64,000 nucleotides of DNA from Megalopta genalis. Taxonomy: Eukaryota; Arthropoda; Insecta; Hymenoptera; Halictidae. Made by a program: the position numbers and the translations under genes. The first letter of the stretch is position 1. Each line of letters begins with the position of its first letter. The notes under the pieces were generated by a model. The model saw only the letters and a list, made by a program, of their open reading frames with translations. It was not told where the DNA came from and did not search any database. The DNA lies in assembly GCF_051020955.1 (NCBI RefSeq), contig NW_027476169.1:310001-374000 (forward strand). The letters run 5' to 3'. This document shows, one piece after another, positions 1-12,100 of the stretch.

Positions 1-145
1 GTTTCGTTCTCTTCTGTCCATCGTTCGTGCCGTCCTCGCCGGCAATTATTTTCATGGATGTAATAATTTGCTGTGCCACTGGCGGGGACATCGCCGTTGC
101 ATAGGTATGCGCGTGACTATATATCCTTAAATGATTTATTAATGT
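1..145 (-). CDS. lace: lace exon 8, cut by the left edge
   Basis: Acceptor AATTTTAG, then TLINHLRIYSHAHTYATAMS and PPVAQQIITSMKIIAGEDG, in phase with exon 7. This aligns with the human block following the PLP lysine. The exon continues past position 1. Confidence 0.9.
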
Positions 146-3100
146 CTAAAATTATACAATCAGCGTGGTTAATATTATTTTTCGAAATTATCGGAAAGAT
201 TAAAGCATTATCTTAAGAAACCCTACTGGAATCGTACAGTATTGAATCTTTCTTCGTTCAATAATTCCCTCACCTTTGTTCCAGCAATATATCCGCCAGC
301 GGATCCAAAGCTTTTCGTAAATGTTCCCATGAGTATGTCCACCTCCCGTGGATCAATTCCGTAGTAATCGCATACGCCTCTTCCGTGTTTGCCTAACGCG
401 CCCGTACTATGAGCTTCATCCAGATAAACGTATGCCTGGAATAAATATGCCGATAATTAGAACGAAATCATATTAGATTTAGACTGATTATTTCGTATGG
501 AATCGTTCACAATCTGTAACGAACGTCTACTTGCTTTGTACTTCTTTTTCAGCTCTAAAATTTCGGGCAAATGTACAATGGAACCCTCCATGGAGTAAAC
601 ACCTTCGACCACGATTACTATCTTTTTCCAAGGTTTCCCAGATCCTGGCTGGCCGAAAACGACGGCACTTCTCAACTGAGTCTCCAAATGTTTTACATCT
701 GCGACAAGAGAATTTACAAAATTTCCATGTTACCGCGTACAGTTTCATTTTAATAAAGCAGTTAGGTCGGTGGGATATAATATGAGATAATAATTGTATC
801 TACTCGGACCGACGGAGTTACTTAAACAAATGTTTCCCGCGATCATCGCGATCATATTTCTTTAATATGATGGCGGTTTACGTGTTATTATTCTCCTCGA
901 ACTTACTATTATGATTGAACACTCTGATAGTGGCACCGGACAATCTTAATCCAAGTATTAAGGAAGCATGATTCTTCTCGTCGCTAAGCACCAAGCAACC
1001 TTTTGTCAACAACGAAGGTAGATTGAGAGCGTTCGTCGCGAATCCCATTCCAAAAACGATTGCGTCCTCTACACCGAGAAATCTAGCCGTCAGTTTTTCC
1101 AGCTCCTCGTGAATCGGCATGTTACCTTAAACAAACAAAAAAAATCGTTACACCATGGTGGCCACCTTAAAGGTCATTGTTAAATCTTCTAACGCGACAA
1201 TCCTAAATTATTCCATTATTAATGATCGATTTAACAATTTAGTTTAAAAATATGTTCGGTTTTCCCATTTATACTTGAATCGAAGAAGAAATAATGTATC
1301 GATACACACAAAACCTACAGATTCCTGATATTTTATTAAACTTTTATCTGAATAAGTTCGTAATCCAGCTTGAAAATTGATCGCAGTCGTCGATCATTAT
1401 TCCACTATGTTTTGTTTTATTTTGTGCACATCGATTAAAGTTGCACACGCGCCACTCTGTTAGCCACGTGTCGAAATGAAGAATTTAAACCGCAAGCAGT
1501 TTCGCAATTAGTTGTAAATTTTTTGTCGCTGCCGCACTATGACCGCAAATGCGCGGCTAGCGTAACCCTGTACACTTGCTCGACGAATATTCAAATATAA
1601 TTCCCATGAAACGAAGGTCTCGAACGAATATAAATTGTTTATAATGATTTTCGGTACACCCTGTGTATTATTTCTTTCGCCCACGATACTCATTAAATTA
1701 TTATATTACTTTTCAAATATGCACAATTTCTCTCGTCCGTGATCTACGTATTCATATTTGCATAAATATTATTATACAGGGTGGTCTGTGCAATTGTTTT
1801 AGGTCACAACTCCGTTATTAATTGGCATTTATAAAAAAAATGCCAAAGGGAAAACTGAAGAAGAATTGCACATATCGATTGCTCTTCATTCTGAGAATTA
1901 TTAGGGTATCATGGCAATAAGATTAACAGTTCTCGAGATATTTAAAAAAAATATGTCTTCACTAACGTTTGAGCGTGTTCTTTCGGTAAAGACATTTTTT
2001 GAAAATATCTCGAGAACTAATAATCTTATTGCCATGATACCCTGATAATTTTTTACGTAAAGTGAAAAAGAGGAATTTATCTGCGCAATAAAAAATATGC
2101 ATTTCCGTTTAAAGAAATGATGCAATTGTTAACGGTACATGCACGGATGCACTTAGAAAAAATCCAAGATTCTACAAATGTAGCGCTGTTCGAGCCGTTT
2201 ACCTTTTTCCTTTGGCATTCTTTTCGTAAACGCATTAATAACGGGGTTATGACCTGAAACAGTTGCGTAGACCGCTCTGTATAATGGGATTTATAATGGA
2301 TATTATCGTCTACAAGCGTGTGACCTTATCTGGCTACAATATGTATATGCACATTGCAAAGCTATTTGTGTTGTGTGCTTATAAAGCTTCGTCTTGCAAC
2401 TAAATGCTCGGTGACAAGCAAATACGTTTTACTCCTATACTATATGCTCCAAAGCAGCTTTCGAACAACAAGTGTTCACTGCAATTTACACTTAAGGTCA
2501 TTCTAAAGCCGATTTCCACGCTCTAGTGATCTTCTCGTCGATCTTGCTAGTCTGAGCTGTAAGCAACACGCTACGAAGATTGAACGAGAGCGCAAACAAC
2601 TAATCCAAAGCGGCTTTGGAACAACAAGCGTTTACTGCAATTCACACTTAAGGTCATTCTAAAGCCGATTTCCACGGTCTAGTGATCTTCTCGTTGATCT
2701 TGCTAGTCTGAGGTGTGAGCAACAAACTACGAAGATTGAACGATAGCACAAACAACTAATTACCAAGTTCGAGACGTGCACAATTAAATGCTCGGCGACG
2801 AGTAAATACGTTCTACTCCTATACTATATGCTCCAAAGCGGCTTTGGAACAACAAGCGTTTACTGTAATTCACACTTAAGGTCATTCTAAAGCCGATTTC
2901 CACGGTCTAGTGATCTTCTCGTTGATCTTGCTAGTCTGAGCTGTGAGCAACACGCTACGAAGATTGAACGATAGCGCAAACAACTAATTACCAAGTTCGA
3001 GACGTGCACTGCCGCTGGCACAACCGAACTTTTTTAAAGTTTCGATACTCTCGTCAGCGCATATCCCGGTCGACTCGGCGAAGCCCAAATAGTTGTACGA

Positions 3101-6100
3101 TCCCAGATTTATACATTTCGTGGTGGTTCCGGTAAACCTGAAACAAAAAGATCCCGGTGAACGGCACGCTTCTTCGGCAAGCGCTGTCGACTAATTCGAA
3201 ACGCGATTTCTATTGGGTTGGCAACTAAGTAATTGCCCGATTTCAGTTATAGATCTCTCTCATTCCCATTTTTATAAAAAAATAACATAATAATAATAAT
3301 AATAATATAATATATATAATAATAATAATATAATATATATTATATTATTATTATGTTATTTTTTTATAAAAATGGGAGTATAATAATATAATATAATATA
3401 TATTATATTATATTATTATTATTGTTATTTTTTATTATCCGTGAGTGTTAGCAACTTAACTCAGTTTTTGGTCGAGAAGGATCAGACTTTCTACGAGCGT
3501 GGAATTTTCAAGTTGTCAGAGAGATGGCAGAAGGTCATCGAACAAAGTGGAAAATACATTACAGATTAAACTTCGTTCCAAGTAAAAAAAAATTTTTTAT
3601 TTCATTGATCAAATCGACAATTACTTAGTTGCCAACCCAATAGAACGACGCGGCGAACACCGGCACCACGATCGGAATCGCATCGAGCCAATGCCGAAGA
3701 GAGGATACAGCAGCGACCTGAATTCGAATTCGTGTTGTCGTTTTCAAATGCAAGCCCTCGATGCGCCGGGATCGGCTCCCGAGATATTAAAAGCGAATCA
3801 CGCCGGCCGGCCCGCAAAACCTCTTCCTGTTCTTCATCACATTTAATCAAGACAAATGTCTGGCTTCCTGTATCTCTCCAATTGGCTCGTTACGATTTTC
3901 GAATCTGTGCACAGTCCTCGCCGGCTTCCGAAATCGCCGTGGAAAGGTTAACCGTGAGGTAGCTAACGGAAATCGTTTCGTTCGGTCTCAATGAACGGAA
4001 TTGCTGTCGCGAAGTCGAGACCGCGGTCGAACCCGCGAAACGTAAATCGATCAACGATGACTTTGCAACGGGCAATTCGATGAATTTAACCGATACGAGT
4101 AAATCGATCGATCGATCGATTCTTTTCGTCCATGGAATTCTTGGTACGGTTATGCTCACTTAGATTTTACTTGGATTTTTTACGCTCGAATTTCCACGTT
4201 TCAGCCTCCCGCTTCCCCCCATCACCGACTGCGTCGGGCTCGGGTAGCGGTGTAATGTTTGGGTTAGGTTTCTTATCTCAGCGAACGACAGAGAGCGAAC
4301 CTAACCAAAGGGCAGCGACAAACTTGCGAAAAGATGACGCGAATGCAAACAAATAATCATGCAATAATGAAACTTTTGAATTTAGTCATTTTTGCGTCGG
4401 CTTTTTCAATGTAGTATCCCGGTGGATTGTTGAAATTCTTCCGATGAAAATGAGACCGAACGTGACGTTAATCGAACTAACTTTCTATTGATTATATTAA
4501 TAAAATTATATTAATTTTACACGAGATTCGTAAATAGAGCGATTTACACCGTGTTTGGGCTTATTTTAATCGGAAAAATCTCAGCTAACTATTGGCGTTG
4601 CAATTATAATATTATAAAGGCGATAATGACTAAACATGAAATTTTCTCTACTGCATGTTTACTTTTTTTTTTGCTTCGATGCTCGACAGATTTCGTCTGC
4701 TCCGCCATCGCTTGTTACAGTGGGTAAAAAAAATATTCGCGCACTTTTTGAGACGCACACACACAATAACTTTTTTAAAACTGCACCAAATAACTTAAAT
4801 TTTTTTTTAGGTAACAGAGAAGCCAGTATATTAGACAATGACTAAAATGCTTCGTTATTAATTTTGCTATTACTTGGAATGACGCGAAAAAATATAACTC
4901 CCGTTTTTTTAACATTTTCATCCAAGCTTATAACGAAAATTTAAGAAACGCCTTTTGTAATTTTAATCCAGTCGTGGGCGTTGAAAGATTTAAAAAAAAA
5001 CTGCAGATTTCTTGCAGTTTTTGGTCAAAACAGCAACTTCTTCGCATCTTTAATTTGATGTACGAGAAACATTTTTTAAAATCTTCAGCAAAGTTCTAAA
5101 AAAAAGCATTTTAGTCATCGTTTAGTACACCAGTCCCTCTATCACCTAAAAAAAAGAAGAAATCAAGTTAAAAAAAAAGTCATCGCGTTTCAAAAATCGT
5201 GCGAATACTTTTTCTTTTTTACTTACTCATTGCAACCATTCTCTCATTTAGCTGTGCTCGAGTCAATTCCTGAAAGAGCAACTCTACCCTGTTAGGCGAG
5301 GATTTCACTTCCGACACGCGAATCTCTCAAATGTAAGTGAGCATTACCGTGTGTTCATTGTAGACGACTTACTGGAACGACCATCCGTAATCAGATGTTA
5401 CTCTATCTTTGAGCGTAACGGTTGCGCCTGGAACAGAGCATATCGGCCTGTTCCAGCAGTCTCTCACTCTTCTGTACACGTAACGAAGATAAAACCTTTC
5501 GAAATTTTCGTAAAGCGGCGCGTAGCCCTGCAACACAAAACACATTATCGTTTTATCGTTAAGACGCCGGTCGCGTAACAGATCATCGTTTTCGCTTATT
5601 TCTATCATCTTCGCGAGAATGATAACGGCCCTAACAGTTCTTCGGTTGATTTCGAGCGGTATCAATTGCCACGATAAGCGACGGTTAAATCTTTCAGGAA
5701 ATACTCATGATGTCCGCTTCGGCTGCCGCGGCAGATTCTCGGCGTCTTTTGATCAATAGCCGGCGCGTTAGATCCGAAAATCGCGGAAGAAAAAATCTCG
5801 CGATTGGACTTCCATGATTTTAGGCTTTTCCTACTAGCTTCTCGAAAGGGAACACAGATTTTTTCTGTTGGAAAATCGAATGTTGGCCGACGATTGGAAG
5901 AAAATATTTCCTGCAAAGAAAGAAATCCCCAAATTGATTCATTAATGCATGAAAAAGCTTACACGTCAAAATTATTGTGCATAGTCTCATAACTGATATC
6001 AAATAATTTATATATATTATTAACAATAGCAATATAATACATTGTATTTATATAACAATATAAATACAATATAAACAAAATTATTTGGTATCAGTTATTA

Positions 6101-9100
6101 TATACATTATAATATATTATTATATTATAATATATTATTATATTATAATATATTATTATAATATTATATTGTATATATTATATTATTATATAATATATTA
6201 TTATATATATTGCGGTCCTCCGAAAAATATAAGAAAATACAATAGAGCGTTTACAATCATAAAACAAAACGCACCGATTTACTTTACATAACCCGAATAA
6301 TATTGACACTATAAACATTGTTACCGGTACATAATACGTATCCGACAATCGGTTTTGTAACGTCTGCATACACCGTTACAGTTAATCCCGTGTATTCTTA
6401 CAGTGTCATGAAACGTTGATGTAACAGCGACCCGTTAAATCCACGTATTTACATGTTATCTTTCCGAATACCGTCTTCCTCGACGCGATTAGATATCGTC
6501 TGTTTAATCGATGATTGTGTTCTATACCAGAGAGATAGTAGGGTAGGTATTTTCAGCGTTTCTTTTTTCGAGTGGCCGCCGCGAAACTAATCGACCTGTT
6601 AATTGAAAAAGACAAATCAGATTTCACTCAATCCTTTATTACTCGTATACTCACATGCCCGCTGGTAATCAAAGAAAATCCGAAAAATCGTTTCATCGTT
6701 CATTCTACGCTTTCGTCGCACGCTGCTTGATTTTCCACACGCAATTCAATTATTATCTTCGAACTATTAATTGCATCGTTGGACTCGTTTAATCGACCGT
6801 TATTTCGGAGAATATCGTGACAATCTATTTCGTAGAATCCGCGAGCGTCATGCTAGAAGTTCCGAGTATGAAAAGTGTTTGGTTAAATTATTTTTTGTAT
6901 TATTTTATTATTTTTTGAAAGTTCGAATAGAAGTAAATTCTCCACAATTTTTCCTCAGCTCGGACAATTTGGGAAGCCGGGATACGATTATTCGAGTTAT
7001 AACAATTATAAAAACGTGGTACGGTTACTATTTCTCTATTTTTGTTGAATGAATTTTATTTTTATTTTTATTGAGCGACAATAGACGAATCTGCGATCTT
7101 CGCGCGAAGCTTATTTTATTATAGATATTTGTCGAGATCTATAAAAAAAAACGCGTGCCGATATCTTTTCACTGTTCTCGCAGTTTCTCGAATCCGATTA
7201 TTAAAATCAATCCGACCGGGTCCGTTCGTTGGACTCGATTGTAACCAATTTTAACTCGTGGTCGCATTCGTACGCAATATGTAAGATAATTCATGACTGC
7301 GAATTGTTTCGTTTAACCCACCGTGTCCTGAATTATGTCACTCTTACTTTTCAATGCTGTGGCTCCAACGATATGGGCTTCGAAACACTTCGAACAGCAC
7401 GTTTGTCGAACGAAGATATTTTTCATAACTGTAACCGACGCTGCGTAAGAAAAAAAGTTTGCTTCGCGATTTTTATTCAATTGAATTAAATACTTCGATT
7501 TTATGAAATTTGTGTGCTTTTTGGCGCGGTCGTGAAAGTGTTAATACAGGATTCCTGAGGTCATTTCAAGCAACTTTTCCCTTTACAAAAATGTTCTCCG
7601 AGGCATCGTTGACGAGTTATCGACGAAACACGATTGACCAATGGGGAGACGAGAACAGCTGGCGCGAAGCGGCCGAGCCAACGAGCGGTCGAAGCGCAGT
7701 TCCGCTTATTGGCCGCCTCGCGCCAGCTGATCTCGCCCTCTCATTGGTCACTGTTTTTCGTTAATAATTCGTGAACGAAGCCGCGGAATGCATTTTCGCT
7801 AAGGAAAAAGTTACTTCAAATGGCCTCAGGAATCCCTCAGTTCTCGCTTGTACAATAATTTTTCGACACCCTGTAGATATACGCATTTACGATTTATCGT
7901 AAGATTTGGCAACAGCGAATAGTTGCTTTTAGTAAAAATGGCAATGAAAATCTCTGTGAAATAATTTTATTCTTTCAACGTAACGTCGTGATCTGTGTTC
8001 CTTTTCAGAATACGAGACATTAAATCGACTAACGAAATCATCATCGTATACGCCGTCTCACGTCTTACCTCTCTGTTGTACTCTTTCGCGACTTTTGGTG
8101 TGAAAAACAATTGGTTTATAAAACCCAGGAACATAAGAATATAGAAGCCAAGGTGGGTCAATGCTGCTGTGATGAATGGTACCCTCTCGAACGATTCCTT
8201 CGATCTTGTGTTTGGTGACTCTGCTTTTGTCGCTTTCTCTGGAAACTGAAGACACATTAAACATCGATCAAACTCGTCGAACAATTTTAGAGCACATCTA
8301 ATATAACAATATAAAATGATGTCGTTGATTTTTTGAATATTTATTCGCGGGTGTGATGCTAAACAATTTTTTTCTTAACCCTTTGCGTACCTGAGGTCAT
8401 TTGAAGCAACTTTTTCCTTAGCGAAAATGCGATCCGCGGCTTCGTTTGCGAGTTATTAATGAAAAACACTGACCAATGAGAGACCGCGTACGGCCGACGC
8501 CCCGCCCTCGCGATCACTGCCGCTGCGTCATACGCCCGGCGCGACGCGACAATGGCCGCGAGGGCGGAGCGCCGACTGACCTCAGGAACCCCATATTTCC
8601 CACTTGTACAATAATTTTTGGACACCCTGTAGTTAGGTTGCAAAGTCACATACGAGAATATGCATGGACTGCGTTATAGCAAATTCTGAAATAAAAGGAA
8701 GAAAATACCTTGGAGCACAAAGGGTTCGACATAATTGGCGGAAAAATCTAAGTTGTATATTACATTCAATCGGCGTACTGCAGCGCACGGTTAAATTTAC
8801 ATGTGAATTTAAACACACGATCGAATAACCGAAATCTGAAATTTGAAGGGATCCTGCGAGCAACAAAAAATAAATGTGCAACACAAAAATTTTCATTGTC
8901 AATAATTATTGCCTTATCTTTGTAAGCATTGACACGATGTAACCCGGAATAATTTAAGCTGTGTTTACAGAGTAATTAACAAGTACTCGATAAAAAGAAG
9001 CATGTCAATAAACGTGGTCCAAATTACATACATCGTGTTTGGACTTATTTTAATCAGCAGAATTTCGGTTATCCACTTTACTTTGTCCAGTTGTTTCTGC

Positions 9101-12100
9101 ACTGGTTCCCTAACCTCGTCTACTAAGATGAGGCTTCGCCGAGCTCGAGGCACCGCGGTGGGAGAAAAGTGGGGCTGGGTCGTGAAAATTTAACCGTACG
9201 GAGATTTCGTGAAAAAATCGTGCACCACTGTGTACCTACCTACGTAACTGTGGCACCGAATGGGTCAGCATAAAACCGGTGCGATTGCAAGCGTTAGATG
9301 TCCGACTGCAGAACCTAGCAACTATCTTCTGACCCAGATCGAATCTCGTTCCGGACGATTTTTACCTTTTTTAGTCGTATGATTTACCTTTTTTTTCAAT
9401 TATACAATTATTGCAGCGATATATAAAAAAAGATATTTAATACATTTTAGAAATATTTGATTGAAGAACGCATACAAAAGTTGTACCCCTAAATAGTTTA
9501 TTCTAACGACATTTATATTCGATGAAATGATGATTTATATATAATTATATATATATATATATATAATTATTTCATATTTATATATTCGGTGAAATGGATT
9601 AAGTAGTTAAAAATAAAGTAGTTAAAAACGATTTTTGTACACATTTCTCTAATCTGAAATATCTTCAAAATGCATTGAAAACGTTTTCTGAACATCAATG
9701 GGACACGAAAATCGCAAAATAAGAAGGTCGTCCCGGGCGTTATTTGATCCGGGTCAAAAGAGAGTTGGTTGGTAGGTACCGCAGTTGCACACCTAAACGC
9801 GTAAGGAAAAACGAGAAGAATCAATCCAGACGAACACCAATTTCACTTACGAGCAAAAGAAGAATTATTTAGGCAAACTCCCTCCCCCACCACTCCCGTG
9901 CATTACAATATTTGCTATTAATTGAGATTGGTATTATATCTATTTATTTTTCTCACACATTCAACGATTTTTTTATCTAGGAAGCATCAATTTATTATCT
10001 ATGAAAAATGTACCTTTTTGAAAAGTTCACATGTTACACGGCGAGGAGCGAAACTGAGTCGACACTTTTAAAATAGTACAACTTTTTTTAGACTTGTCTA
10101 AATGACTTGAATTTTTTGTTTAAATATTAGAGGAATCAATGATTAAAATACTTGTTCTTTTAATTTTGCTATTACTTGGAATAAAAAGAATATAAAAACC
10201 GAGAAGTATCAAATCCATTTTTTAAATTTGCATCATAGGCTCAGATTAAAAAAAGTGAGAAAGCGAGAGTCTTTTGTTTATATTCTTTTCATCCCAAGTA
10301 ATAGCAAAATTAAAAAGAAGTATTTTAGTCATTGTACGGCGACTTGGTTCCTCTAACATTCACAGAAAAGATCACGTCATTTAGATCTTATTTAGATTAA
10401 AAAGTTATGTCCTCTCTTTTTAAAAGTATTGACTCGGTTTCGTTCCTCATTCTACGTATCGCTCTTTCCGGTCGTCGCGATAAACAATAGATACTCGGCC
10501 GACGCTATGCTGGCGAACACGTTGACATAAACAGGTAGGTAGTATACGTAGATTCCATGCATGCATGGTAGCAGCAATACTTTTTGACGAATATCTCGGA
10601 GATTAGAGACTTCTTCTAATGATGCTAAAGGGAAAATTGTTTAGAATCATACCTCAACAACATCTTCTGAATTACCCTCTATTTTCTTTGTCTATTCTTC
10701 AGTATCGTTTACTTATTACTTTATGTCTGTATTTTAACTTTATGTCTGCACCTTCAACGCTAAAAGTAGGATAAAAATGTTTATCAGTCAGAGTAATTAG
10801 CTGGACACCTATTACATCAACCCAGTTTGTCTATTCTTTAATATTGTTTTCGTATTACTTTATGTCTGCATCTTCAACACTAAAAGTAGGATAGAGTTTC
10901 ATTTATCTCAACAAAATATTTATCAGTCAGAGTAATTAGCTGAACACCTATTACATCAACCCAATTTGTCTATTCTTCAGTATCGTTTACTTATTACTTT
11001 ATGTCTGTATTTTAACATTATGTCTGCATCTTCAACACTAAAAGTAGAATAGAGTTTCATTTATCTCAACAAAATGTTTATCAGTCAGAGCAATTAGCTG
11101 GACACCTATTACATCAACCCAGTTATATAAACTCCTTGTGTCCCAACAGGTTTATATACGGCGATCCTCCCCTAACGTCCCCCAGCTCAAAAGACACGGC
11201 GAGACCTTCAAGAACAGTGGAAGCTATTCCGTCTGTGCTCTAATTAAGCGCCAACTCGGAACTTAGACGTCGCATCTCTTCAATTACGATATAAAAACAG
11301 CGCTTTCGATCACCAAAAATCTTATTTTGCTTCTATGTACGTATCTTCTTAGTCTCGGAATAATCGAACTTCATTCTTCCCTCTCATCCACAGTTTTCGT
11401 TTCTCATATACACAAATCGTTCCGCATTCCTTATTTCACCGTAGCGCAACCAATCAGCTAGACGGCTGGCAGTCGCCAGCCAATCAGAGCAGGGATCAAC
11501 GAATAGCTTCCCGGGTGCTTCGATGAAGCGCGAGAATACAACTGACGTACAAAAATAAAAAGAAATGCAACTTGTCGTTTACACAGCTGGACTTGTTATG
11601 TGTTAATATTACGCGTAATTTCCGTGTCATTAGCATGCGTTCAACTTGTGGAAACAGAATATCTATGTATGTACATGTCGCAAAGAATTAAGTTAAGAGA
11701 TAGGACGCAGAATTTATTACCGTGAAGGTAGAGAATTTTAAATGGAATTTTCTTAATATTATTCAATAGCGACTAGCCGACTACACGAATAAATGAAAAT
11801 ATTAACTGCTTCAACAATTTCCTAGAAAAGCCACCTGTATGCTTTCCGTAGCTGTGAAACAAGATCTCCGAAACGGGGCATTTAGGTCAGTGCAGTGGTT
11901 CTAGCATCGAAAAGATCTTGCTAACCTCAACAAGAATCGAAAATAATTTCCGATAGTTTGTGCACGCTATCCTATCCCAGCCGTACCAAAAATCAGTCGA
12001 CGCTGATACAACAAATAGTTAGGCGAGAAATAGAAGCTTTCTCGTAACAAGTTATCTGCACTAAAAAAAAAAAAAAAAAAAAAACAGTCAAAATCGATAA

